Part shown: positions 35,795-49,400 of the stretch, piece by piece
Layout of the letters: each line of letters begins with the position of its first letter
Numbering within the stretch: position 1 is the first letter of the stretch
NCBI GenBank assembly: GCA_024305405.1
Contig: JAKNDB010000068.1
Location: 9,099,501 to 9,163,500, forward strand
Length of the DNA: 64,000 nucleotides
From: Dirofilaria immitis
Lineage: Eukaryota; Nematoda; Chromadorea; Rhabditida; Onchocercidae
Direction: 5' to 3'
The notes under the pieces: model-generated
Seen by the model: the letters and a program-made list of their open reading frames with translations, nothing else
Told to the model about the DNA's origin: nothing
The model's database searches: none
Position numbers and translations under genes: made by a program

Positions 35795-38700
35795 TATATG
35801 TAATTTAGACATTGATTCTAATATAATTGTTTTCATTGCATTTCATCTTTCATCTCTTCACTCGCCTTTAGAAACAATATTCTCATGTATTTTCTATAAT
35901 TTATGAATAAGCACAACTAAGAATCAGGTAAAATTACATTAACAGCTCAATCAACGGATAGATACAATAAATCGATAGAAGACCTTTCCGATAAGAAAAG
36001 ATCATGTCCGATGCACGTACATTGTAAAGCACTGTGATGAAATTACTGTACGATCGTCGTGATTCTAAGTTTTTCAACCAGCAATAAATTTTACATCCGA
36101 CTAAGAATACTTAACATTATTTCACTTGTGCAAATTTCATTTTATTGTGGAATTTGAACACATGAATTATTCAATGATATCTGATTCAGTTATAACGACC
36201 ACAGAAGTGACAGGTAGGTTGCATCAGAATTTTGAGTTAGTAATAGTGATGGTAATAATTTTGCATGGATCTTAGATATAATTTATCTGTCATTTATTTT
36301 CTGTTTTCTGTGATCGGTAGAAATATTTGTTTAAATTTTAACTTATCATTTCGGGTTCAAAGTGTGAAATTTAATACTGTCCTATCTAAGAGGTCTAGTT
36401 ATCAGTTATGCAGCGCAGATAAAAAACTTTTGTGTCGGGATTTCTTTGTATTTGGTACGTTTCATCGCAAGTTATTTCATTTGAGTTTAGATGAATTCCA
36501 ACTGATTCTTTGTTTTATCTTTGAGTTATAATCTCGTAAAAAAGTCGAGCGAATAATTCCCGCATTCTGTTTTTTGAATTTTTGTATTTTTAGTTCCATT
36601 AAAAATTAAGAATTTGGTATTTCATGTTTTTGGTAGTTTTGGGCTATTTTACGCAAGCGAATTTCATATGTTGTGTTTTTCATCATATATTAAAATGGAA
36701 TTGATGAAATGAATAGCGTTTCAGCTTTTTAATATCTACTGCACTTTTTATTTATCATCTATAAAACTATCCCTGTACTATTTTCCATTAAATAATACTG
36801 GTACTTTAATGGTTAATTAAAATTAATCATTCAAATAAAGAAATGTACTATAGAAGACAATTCTGTTTTCTCTAAGAAATGGTGTTTATTTCGTTGATCG
36901 AAAATCTTACTAATTCAAATGTTTTTGAATTTCATATATTACGTTAATTATAAACATACATCTTTTGATACACTGATTTCACTTCTTTTTTACGCATTTA
37001 ATTACTGCAGTATATATTAGCACGGTGGCATGCTAACCTAAATTCTTAAGACATATAACAATTTGGTTGTGAATGATCGAATTAATAGTAGCACCGTATC
37101 AGTCCATCTTTTGCTTGCTTACCCGTATCAGATTATTATTATGTTATACTGCCTAGTCATTCAGCCATACTTGTCCTTGTATCTCGTATCTCATGCACTT
37201 TATCAAGTCACTAAATACATATCTTGCATACTTCCTTAAAAAAAAATATTGGTACCCAAGGTTTCAATATTCTTATTGATTTCTGTCATTGTATATGCAC
37301 TGTTTCTTAATTATCTACTTTCTCTGTTGCAGAAATCTCTTATAATGGTTTCATATCATTTGAAATTAAACCATAAAAGATATTGAGATGCATCCAACAC
37401 ATTCGCTTTCACTTGATATCATTATATATCTCGATTCTTTAGCACATGTAATTTTTTTCTTGACAAATTTCCTTTATCTCTATTCAGCTATTACACTATA
37501 TAGATTTAGACAAGTTAATTTAGATAAATATTTTCGTTCGTCAAGAAATAATTTTTCTAGAGAGATGCTGATTTTTTCCCTTGCTATAATGGTTTTTTTG
37601 AAATTCAACGAATTTATTTTTTATGATTTTATGAACCATATGACTTACTGGGAAAAGCGAGATTTTATGAATGCAAGAATTAATCGATATATCTATTCCT
37701 TTCAATAGTACTTTGAGATAACTAAAATTATATTATCCTAGTGGCAGATAACAGATAACTATTACTGATTTCTAGACACAAATTCAGAAATAAATTATCG
37801 TGAGCTGATAATATTATAACAAAAGATATACAAAACACGGACCAGCTATTTGATTCCAAATAATTGTTTTCATTGGGCTTTGAAAATCTTTTATCGTAAC
37901 GCAAAGAATTTTAAGAAAAACCATTCGCAATGATGAAAACCCAACAATTAACTGACCAAAAAGTATTTTTTGAAAAAAAATTACTTGGTTAAATTTTAAG
38001 TATCCGACTATGAAATTTGTTAATGCTACACACCATTATCCCATCACTCTGTAATTACCAAGTTGGCATATTTTGAAAACAAAACGAAATCATTTGGAAA
38101 TTAATGCTCAGAGGGATTCATGAAACAATGAGATTAATTTAGACGCTTAAATGAAAATAGAGACTATATTATCGGACTGTTCAGTCCCGGTAATAGATCT
38201 TTTCTGTCGTATCGCAACCCTATATTTTCAAAGCTGATCAGGAAATAGCTTTATAAATTCAGGTTCCCGCAATAAAAGTTAAGATATGGGGTGATAAGAA
38301 TTAAAATTCAAATGTGAAAACGAGAGAATAACAGTCGTTACTTGAACGCCTAATGTGCCGCTGCTTACTGTTGCGACTTTGGGAAAATTTTTAGATAAAC
38401 GAAACATTCCAAATTCCTCATTCGGAGAATTTGCGAAGTCATGGATTTTTCTGCCACAAGATATGAACAAAATTTATTAGTTGGGCAGATTAACAAATGA
38501 GTTTCCGAAAATTTGAACAATTCTAATTTGAAGGCAGTGGGAGCTTGAACTGACACTATCAGCAAATAAAAACGAAGATAAATTTCCAACTCTTACGGTT
38601 ATGTAGATAGTTCCTTGTTCTAAAGCAAATAAGTTTTTTCGATTCTAGTTAATCTACAACATTTAAAGAGTCCAGTAGTTTATTTTTACACCTTGTATAC

Positions 38701-39762
38701 TTCTTGTTAGCAATGAGAGATTCTCAATAACTGAACGTGAGAGTTTCTTATTGACATAGCTGCATAATTTAGCAGTATATAAAGTCATAGCTTTCGCATA
38801 TATACAGCTATTTTTTTTCTATTTAAGATCGCTCTTGATTCTCTAGAAAAACTTAGTTTAGAAATCTTGCCAGTTTTCTCAAAATGTAACTATATAAAGT
38901 GGAATTGAACGCACACACATATACATAATTATCATTCACTGAAAATGATTAATAAAAATAAATGTATATATAAAGAAAGTATTGGCGATAAATGCGAATG
39001 TAATGAGTATTTGGAATGCGTACGATAGATGGAACAAATTGCGAATGAAATTAAAGATAACAGTGTAAACAAATAATCATATATAAAAGCAGAATAACAA
39101 AGCATTTTCCGAAAAATCAATTAAGAATGCCAAAAAATTGAGGAAGGCAGGATGAGAAAAACTTTCGGTAATTTAGAAAGATTCTCTATATCTCCAACTT
39201 TTTGATATTTTTAATAAATTCTTAATCAATGTTCTTAAATCTTGATAAAAATAAGCAGGAAAAATTTATAAATTCTAATTTCCAGTTTTACTGAAGACTA
39301 TCAGTTAATGATTTTGAATATTTTGAATACGCAAGAAATAATTTGAGAGTAACTTCCAACTTCAAAAAATTTCTAAAAAGTGGAGATTTAGATGCTAGAA
39401 TACGATGATAAACGAGACACTGGAACAATCTTAACATGTAAAATTACCCTCAAATTATTGTGAGGCATTAACAACGATAAAAAAAAACACTGACTTCTTC
39501 AAAAATTTGAAAACGGAAATATTTGGGAAATTATCGTTACAAAAGCAAAGGTCGCATTTCTGGCGATGTATTTCATTTAAATGTAAATTTTACAACTTAG
39601 TAATTCACAATTTCCGGAATATTGGAGTAATTCAGTGACAGCAGTGATAATAACAACAATGATGTGATAGCAATAAATAACAATATTTGCTTATGGATAG
39701 ACATGGAAACAGCAGAATATATTTTAATTCACTAAAATTTAAGATATGAAGATCCATTATCA
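34524..39762. other. Long gene-poor region between the AKAP10-like and FBN-1-like genes
   Basis: This region separates two convergent 3' ends. It holds a long TA repeat, one orphan exon-like piece at about 36163-36213 (MNYSMISDSVITTTEV followed by GTAGGT) and a 106-codon open frame at 37388-37708 rich in Phe, Leu and Ile. I could not attach either to a gene. No transposon ends or tRNA were seen. Confidence 0.5.
35738..35791. repeat. TA dinucleotide microsatellite
   Basis: An uninterrupted run of about 27 TA units, followed by TGCATATATG. Confidence 0.95.
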
Positions 39763-40460
39763 TTAAAACTTGTTAAGCATTCTGCCCTCCTCCAGTGCAT
39801 CTTGGTGGAGAATTTCTTTCTCCAGACTGCAGATAGTAAACCAATAAGCATCAGTAATAATAGCAGCGGTAGTAGTGATAATATTATCCAAAACGTCTGA
39901 ATACAAATGTCATCAGGCAAGATATCCACCGACTCCTCGGAAGTTTTAAACCTTGAAATAAACATTTTACAAAGCTATTTAACTTTAAGAGACTATAAAT
40001 AATTTTCTTTGATCTACATCGACGGCACATATAGCATTCATCAAAGGAGAAACATTGAAGTCCTTCCGCTTTTATCTCGAAAAAATTAGAAAATCTCTAG
40101 TATTTGGTATAACCCACTAATATAAATAATAAATAACTGTTTCATTAACACAAAAAGAGCAGATTTTTCGTAGTTACCTGCAGTAGTAAAAACACCTTTG
40201 CTAAATACTTAATAATGAAATAAAAATAGTGAATGCAATAATAATAACAACTCACCTTGATATTTCCAATGTTTCATATCACGCTGTGCTCGCACCAATT
40301 CCTCTTCTTCGTTGACATGTAATGCTCCAGAATATGTCATCCATTTTGCACCTTTTATTATATGTTTTTCCAGTTCTTCATCTACTGTATTTCTTGGAAT
40401 TTCACGAATGTGCCGAAAATGATGCTGTTTTATCGATTCATGCCGGTTTGTACAATTAAC
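39763..40460 (-). other. fbn-1: fbn-1 post-ZP, transmembrane and cytoplasmic exons
   Basis: Exon 40256-40460 ([20 protein letters not shown] ... DMKHWKYQ) and exon 39763-39951, which holds a strong membrane segment ([20 protein letters not shown]). After it the frame appears to shift by one base so that the tail reads [20 protein letters not shown] and stops at 39763; the unshifted frame would instead stop at 39732. I see no clear RxxR furin site after the ZP domain, where ZP proteins are usually cut. Confidence 0.75.
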
Positions 40461-43400
40461 CTGTATTTCATAAAGAAAAATAGGAATTTAAAGGAAACAA
40501 ATTACTAATTTATCACTGACAAAAGAACAACCTTCGGACAGCTTTCAATGCACGCTGAACAATCACACTGGAAACGAATCATCGAGCTATCAGGCCATTT
40601 GAAAGTCCGAAATCTGGCTGTTGTAAACCATAATTGTCGATAAGTCCATTCTGGGAAAAGTTCCGTGTCGATAGCACATCCATTTTCATCTGTTAGTAAA
40701 TACAATTCACCTGTCTCCAAATTTATTGCAAAACAATTCCGTGGGAGAACTGCGTATGTATCTACAAAGAGAAGTTTTTAAAATCAAAACTTGTTATTGA
40801 ACATATAAATTAACTTCAGTTACTAACGACTCAGATCGAACTGGACCTTTCTTATTGCTTCTCTAGCAAATATTTATTTATTGATCAATCTAACCATTCT
40901 GCGAGTTACTGAAGAATCCTCATATTTCGTACGCTACGACCAGCAGATTTTAGTTGAAGTTATGAAAACTGTGTAGACATTACTACATACTATCATTCAA
41001 AAGAGATAATAGAAACAATTGTTGAATAAAATCAACAAACCATTTGGATATACAGTCAGAGCAAGCTTCAACGGTTGCCCGACGGTAGCGGTATCAATAA
41101 GTTGATCTTGTTCATTGGTGACAGTTAATGAACAGGTTGGTCCAATTCCCGTTTCAACAATAGTCTTAGTCGTCGTTATCTCCGAAATACCCACATGATT
41201 TGCTACCTATAAATTCATTTTTCTTTGATAGTATGATCGATTACAATTGTACGTAGCCTAGCTTATAGTTATAAGGTGAAAGATTATCATTGTTGTTCCT
41301 TTGATGACATTGTTATGTGCTTCTGAAAAAACGAAAAATAAGTTTTAGTATGATTTTTTAACTCTCTTATCTCATAATAAGCTTCACTTAAGATCGCCAG
41401 TTGAATGTATTTATTACATTTATTGCAACACAAGATGATTGAATTAAGAAATAATATAACATTAAATATAATTAAATAATATTATTAATGTTACATTTTT
41501 TCCCAAATTTTGATATATGACAGGATTTTTGTGTGAAAAATAACATAATCTTTCAAAATAAGTCTTAATGTGTCTTTTTGATACCAGTTAACTTTCAGAA
41601 AAATAAAATATCGTCAAACGTAGCTAACGCTCGAGTCTCATTATGGCCACACTTTATATTCTACGTGACTCATTTCAAGTTGGTACAACCAACCAACCAA
41701 CCAATCAACAAACTATTCCTTCTTATGGGACCGCTCAGCAGCGTCAACTCCTTCAGGAAAATCCTTATTCAAGATTCTCCATGCAGTCATCAATTTTCAC
41801 CATCATTCCTACTTCCTTTCGTAGACTATCGTTATGTTCAAATTATCATTGAAAAATAAATATACTCAAATTCATATAACCTTCATAATCTATGAATATG
41901 CAAATTGAATTTGAATTTAATAGATAATTTAGGAGGACCTTTCGGACGCCAACAGGATATGTACATCTAACATCATAAGCGTCTGCTCGCTCAGTGATAA
42001 ACATCGGGTGTCGTTGAATTACTACTGTCACAGCTATGGTGTTCTAAATAGATCATAATTTTACTTATTAGTGGAAAGGTATCAAATTAAATAAGCTCAA
42101 ATAAGATATTTCTGAGCAGAACAAAAGCAATTTCTTATTTCCAATGCATAGCTTCGCTAGCATCCAACTCAACAAGAGGCAACTTTAAGTCGAATGTGAA
42201 ATTCGAATTGCAAAACCAACATAATATTATTATCCATTGGTTTCTCTGTTTTTGAATTTAAAAAAAATTTAATGAGAAAAAAAAGAAACAAACCGGTTCT
42301 TCAAATCTAACACTGCAGTGGGCATATTGAATTATGAGATGATATTCGCTTTCGTTTGCAAGCAAAGCATTGAGTTTCATTGAACAAAAAGGATTATCAG
42401 TTTGGCCACGAACAAATATTCGACCGTCGTATAGATCGGGATCATTCACCAAAATTAGAGTCATCCTGTCCAATTCACAATCTACTGAAAAAGAAAAATT
42501 CGAAGTTCATACAAAAATGGCGCTTGTTACGATAATATCGTGTTATATTGCTATATAAATAATGCTTAAAAATACGCAACGATTGATTCCTAAATCTCTT
42601 AACTCTGAAGTTGAAGGATGTCTTGGAACACTTTTTGTAACAGCGAGTAATTTGATTTTGCACCCACGAATGTATATCGATACTTACCTGACATATTGTG
42701 AAGACGATGATATTGAAAGCATTTGCGTCCATTTCCATTATAACCGCTCGGACAAATACATGTGAAGGAACCAGGCACATTGATACACATCGCCACTGGA
42801 TGGCAATTATGTGTATCTGTCGAGCATTCATCAATATCTGAAATTTTTCCAATTTTAATATATTTATACTTAATTTCAATCTATGAAGACTTGTTTTTGC
42901 TAATCTTCAAAAGTGAAGGATGAAAATATTCAATGATCGGCAGTTTAACATACCCATGCAGGTAACATTTGGCCCTCTTTTATATCCTTCGACGCATCGA
43001 CACTCCCCGCGATAACATTGTTCATTTGAAGCACATTGTTGCTTACATTCCGGCAATTTGCTTTGCATTGTCTGTGTCACTTTTTCAAATTTCACATTCA
43101 CTGAAAATTGTAAAATTACTAGATAGAAGAAAACCATCTGAGTATCAAAAAAGCTTTTAAATCGTCAAACTAAACTGGTCCAGAAGCAGTAGTTCTGAAA
43201 AAAACTCGGATCTGAAGTAATATAAAAGTTTCTGCAGAATTATCCGATGAAAATTCTTTTGTTACTGTAAAAATTTTAGAAAAGCAATCCTCAGAAAAAA
43301 TGTCGTGTCTTTGATTTTTTCCTTTAAATTGCTATGCCAACAGATTTGCAGATTACCATATTTCTTCTACAAAAGAACGTTCCAAGTGTTCCAAACATTT

Positions 43401-46400
43401 TATTTTTCCCGATACTAACAAAATATTGATTAATGTAGCAAATTTAAAGCAAAACAAGAAACTAACCTGCCCGGCAATAATATCCATCTCCTTCAAATCC
43501 TTGCTTGCACTGGCATATACCGGTTAAAAGGCATTCTGCATTCTGATCACAAATGTTTGTGCCATTCAAGCACAAGAAATCCTTTTTCCTACTGCATTCT
43601 ATTCCATTTCCAATGTAACCTTAAGAAAACAATTCAATCCCCAAACTTCTAGTCTTTCTAAACTTCTTTTGTGACAAACTTAAAAAAATTGTTATTCGAT
43701 CTTACCTCCACGTTATTTCTTAATTTAAATTTGTTCCACAATTTAATTTAAATAAACCAAGAGAATATACCTCGCGTACACTTACAACGCCTTTTTCGTG
43801 ATCACATATAGCATTAGAATGGCAAAGGCCAGGATAATGGATACAATCCGCAGGATCAGCGATGCAAATTGCACCATTACCGAAATAACCCTTAAAACGA
43901 ATAAAGCTTTCCATATAATTACTTGCGATGCAGAAGTGAAATATGTGGATAAATTGTGCCTTCGATAATAAGTAATGACTTTTTAAACGGTTCCAAAGTG
44001 ATTAAATATAATTCGTAAAATCGGATGGATTTAGTATAATTATTTAAAGTTTCAAAAAGACCTATAAATGACGAGCACTTGGATCATACCTTATCACAAA
44101 TGCAAGTTTCATTGTAACACTTCGCTTTGATATCACACTGTGTACAGTCTTGCAAAGGCTCAACTTCGACACATTCGGTACCATCGCCTACGAAGAATTT
44201 GTTTAATATATTCTAGTTATTTACATAGCTTCATAAAAACAACCAATAGGAATCATTAGCAGTGACGATAAAATCCAGCAATTATTAAATTCGAAAATAG
44301 AAATGAGCCAATGAAGGAAAGAAAAATAAATATGAAGTTGAAAAAGACAGTGTGCATTACCAGTATATCCGGCATTGCATACACATCTTCGACCAATGCA
44401 TTCGGCAAAACTACTGCACAAATTTGGCCTCAGCAAGCAGTCCTAAACTCATGATAGGGTGTTTTGACTTTCATTACAATTATTACGTCAAGTCATTGAA
44501 AATAGATGAAAGATAATGCGCCCTGCACGTTTTCTATCATTTTATTCATCTTGATATATATAGAAATGAAACATACAAAGATATCCGGAGTGCAAATAAC
44601 ACCATCACCGATGTAGCCTTGAATACACCTACATGAATGCGTCGATACATCACATACAGCGCGCAAATCGCAAACTGTTGGATCAGAAACACAATCTCCG
44701 ATATATTTCCTAAAGAAATGAAAATCAATCATTTTTTCCAGACAAAAGTTCTGCTTTAAAAATTAAAAATTATTTTTCATTTCCATCTGAGCATTTTGTT
44801 ACTTCATATCCAAATTTCCCATCACTTTTGCCTAATTCCATTCGGAATTGTCGTATAAATTTTATTTTCTTCATTATAATTATTGGAAATATGCTCGATC
44901 TACATTCAAAATCAACACTCCCACAACTAAAGCATAGTAGCAGATTTAGGAAAGTAGAAATGATCAAAAGCAACTAACATGCAAACAGAGTATCCATCAC
45001 CGTGATATCCTAATTTGCAAACGCATTCTCCACTTTGTTCTAAACAAGCCGCAAATTCATGACATGCTGATTGATTGGCGATAGTGCACCTTTGCATAGA
45101 TACATTCTGAGTCTCTTCCCGACTAATAGTACCTGCATGCGCAGAAGTAGAGCCTGAATAAACCCTGGTACGAGGACTAAAATTATCCACAGCTTCTTTC
45201 ATGCTTTCATGTACTGACATCATTTTCGAAGATCGTGTTCCAGGAGTGAATAATCTGTTATCGGCCTTCGTACTATATTGCCAATCTCCATCGACGGAAT
45301 CATCCTCACCAGAGCCCTCAGACACTATTATGTGATCAGTTTCATTTATCCAATCCGATGAAGTTCTATAATCAGTGATAGCAGTGTTATTTCTTTCTTC
45401 TGAACTTTTTTAGTTACACTTATGCCTTTGTTTGTTGTCTCTTCTACCATACTGCTTTGTTGCAATCTCACAGAGCCAATACTATCATTTATCATCTGCT
45501 TCATTTTTCTTTCATCTCCTTTTCTTCCCTGCAATAATTTACATACGGTTACTTAATTTATATTCAGAAATAGATTGCTTCAGTAAAAATAATTAGATAT
45601 AGAAGCCGTCGTATTCATTCATTCATTATCAAGACTAATTCTAATTCCTAAAAGTTTTCTGATTCTAATTAAGAGTTTTAATCAAACTCTGAGAAAAGTC
45701 ATAAAGCGTTCAGTTTATATATGCTTCTTCAGAAATCAAACAACAACATATACCGTAACTGGCATGACTGTAAGCGAGCTGACAAATTCGGAAGCGAAAG
45801 AGTTATGAGTTAAGGCTGAACTCCCTTCAAAGTGAATTGCCCTGGTCTCTTGATTCACTGTACCAATTTTTGTGGCATTTGAAAAGTCCATTTTCTTTTC
45901 AAGCATTATTTCATCCTCTTTTTCCCCAGTTTCTACTGCAGAAAAGCTTTGTAGAAAAATCGATTCGGATAAAAAGTCAAATTAAATTTTGATTAAAAAA
46001 TAAGTAAATTTGAAGTAATTAAGACTACATGATGAATTTATGCCGAGATAATGTCAGTAATTAAAAAATGTATTTATTTGAATAAATAAATAAGCAAATA
46101 CAGAAAAATTCAACTTACATTGACACATGTCAATTCCATCTCCTTGATATCCACTATTGCATTTACATGTACCATCAAGATGACATCGAGCATTTTTGTG
46201 GCACGTAGATACATTCAAATAACAATTAAGACCTACAAATTTGATATTTAATTTGAAAATCTACTTCATTTTTTTCTAATAAAATTCGATAAATGGAAAA
46301 AAATCTTTTCTCTTCAAACTAAAGCCACTATCGACTATGTCGATCAATGTTAAAATTTATCGAGTTCAAAAATTCTTGTCCCACTTCCATTCCTTTTTCT

Positions 46401-49400
46401 ACTCTTATAAAATCCAAATTCACAATGTATCATACTAACTTCGATTTGTTATCTGATTGAGGAAAAGAGTAATTGAAGAATTGCCATAATTATTTGATCT
46501 ATCTCTAGTTAGGATTTTCTGAGTCATAAATTAAGAATAGAAGAAAAATATTTTTCATTAAAGAGTTACATTTAATAACAGTGCAATCATTGATGAGAGA
46601 TTATATTAATTTCTTGCGAAATGAACAAATTCATAGTTACTGCTTTGCGATATATATCCATTTCAATATTTTGTGAGTTATTGATTTTTTAAATGTATTT
46701 TTCTTTTTCTATTTAGAAGATTTCACGAAAAACACACAAACATGCGATAACAGCTAACCTCCATATTTGTTGAATTTTGCTGTACATTTAAATCCGTTAC
46801 CAATGTAACCGAGTTGACATACACAAGTGAACGAACCGTTAATATTATGACAGTTAGCCGCCGGATCACAGGCACCCGGTAATGAACATTCATCAATATC
46901 TAGTGCAATTCAATAGTAATGGCAAATGTACCATATTAATAACATGGTGTAATTTAATTAGTACAAATGTACCATATTAATAACATGTAATTTAATTTAA
47001 TTAGCGCAATGCATCATATTTTTATTTTCTGGTGTCCACTGTCAATAGGTAAGAGATATCCAAATAAAGGCCACTGATATATTCATTTAATCATTTACGT
47101 CAGCTCCATTTTTGTTCTATTAGTTGCATACTCCAAACCTATGCCTTTCTATCGGGAACTCCTGGCGCATAAATTTGATTGGATAATGATATGAAATTCA
47201 GGCAAGTAATATACTTGCATTAGGGAATACCGTAAACATTAGCGACCAGTTCAAAAATTCAGGTAGCAAATAGTGATGATTGTGAGATGTTCCACATCTA
47301 TCAGTAAATACAGATGCATATTCTATGGACCAAAAATAAGTACTTACCATCACAACGTCGTCCATCACCAATGTATCCAACTTTACAAGTGCAAAAATGA
47401 TGACCTGGATATACGTCGATGCATTCCGCATTCGTATCACAATCATTCTTTTGTGGATTCGCGCAATTACCTGCTTCTTGTATTGCTGAAAGCAAAACGC
47501 TTTTTCTTGTAATATTACTAAATAATTTTAACAGTACACAGGTAATCCAAGATCAGTATAGCCGTGCACTTTTATGTCACTATTTGCGAAATCTGCTTGA
47601 TTTATTTCCTGAGTGAAATACCTACAGTCATTGTAGAAAAAGTATAGAGGTAAAAAGATAAGTCTTTTCTAACTATTAGATATCAAACCATCCTCCGCAA
47701 TTATTTTTCAAAAAATTCAATATTGAAGAAGCGAGAACTCACGAAGACATTTTCCATTTGATGGCTGATAACCGATAAGACATGAACCACATTGTGGTAC
47801 ATCCTCATCATCGATGTGACATGTTCTGTTCATACCGTGACAAGATCTCTTCCATTCATTGTTGCAGCCAGAATCAATTTTTGTGAACGATTTAGTAGCT
47901 TGAACTAGAGAAGCTATTGACATAAAAATAAATAGGATAGGAAAAAAGTAAGAAGAAAAAGGATGCAAAAAGTTTGAGAAAGATGTCGAACAAAAAGGAA
48001 GTCAAGCAGGAGGTGAAGATGCAATTATCTTTCAAATCATATGATCCTTTTAATTTCAATATTTAAATTTCAGTTTCACGTACAATTAAATTAAAAATAA
48101 TATTTTGGCACATACCAATACAATGTATGCCATCACCAATAAATCCCAGTGGGCATTTACATCCGACGCTTCCCAAGTAATTTTCGCACCGGGCAGCCAC
48201 GTTGCAACCAGCGATACCGTGCTCACATTCATTGACATCTGTAATACAAAAACATTTACAGGCAGATTTCTGAGGTAATCTCAAAAACAATTTTCATAAA
48301 GATAACGACTATATTTTTGATTTTAGGAAATCTAATAAATTTCACTAGATTATATTAGGAAATATTAAAATGGAAAGTTTTCAATTTACTGATATCATAT
48401 TGATATGGATATAAGCATTAATATTATATGGAGAACTCACCGACACAGATACCTCCTACACCTTCGTAGCCAGGTGCGCACTCACATATGTAACTACCAT
48501 CTGTATTGACACAAATCGAATTCGAGGGATCACAACTGTGGCGATTCTCTACACATTCATTAATATCTAAATATAACATTTTAATTTGTTGTATACGAGT
48601 GATGAAATATACACAATGATATCATGCACGATAAAATCGAATACTCTAAATTAGTCGCAACAGCAGGAAAATTGTTTTTCAGAAAGGCAATTAAACTAAT
48701 GTTAAGGTTGAAAAAAAAAGATGGTTCGATATCAATTGCTAACTTTATATTAATATTTTGGAAAATGCCTTTTCCAGCCATTATTTTAAAAACCTTCATA
48801 CCGATGAGCAGTATTTGCCGAGTCATATTAACCAACTTTGTAAAATTTAATAAAAATGTTTTCAAACAATAATTCCATAGCAAAAACTTTTCGCTGCTTA
48901 AGAAAAGCCCAAATATCTGATGAAATATACCTTCACAGATATTTTTGGTAGGATTATATCGATAATTAGCAGCACATTCGCATATCGACATAGTCAAAGT
49001 ACCTAGGTTAACTGATAGGCATGACGTATGGTTGACTTGATTGCAGACCGACAGTTTGTCCTTAAATTTTTTTGTCGCGATATATGTGGAATACATGGAA
49101 GTTTGTAAAATATAAATTAGATAAAAATGAAAAAAAAGGCACAGTACCAGACAAGCGGTATCAGATGGATTAATACATTCATTTTTACCATCGCCAGCCC
49201 ATCCATCCGGACACTTGCAGTTGTAGAAACCAGGATAATTGAAACAAATAGCTTGGGGATGACATGGATTATTCAGACATTCATCAATATCTATTAATAA
49301 TGAAATGTATAGTGAAACATTGAAATTTTACATTTAAAAAAATATTACATTTAAAAAATAATCCGTAGCTTAAAAATATGTTTCCTTAGCATCGCTGTGA

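Noticed and set aside
37388..37708. 106-codon plus-strand frame rich in Phe and Leu
   Set aside because: AT-rich DNA often gives Phe/Leu/Ile-rich frames. There is no recognised domain and no flanking gene structure, so I left it as part of the gene-poor region.
42475..42879. 134-codon minus-strand frame
   Set aside because: It runs in a different frame through a real EGF exon and an intron; the true frame is the cbEGF module starting [12 protein letters not shown].
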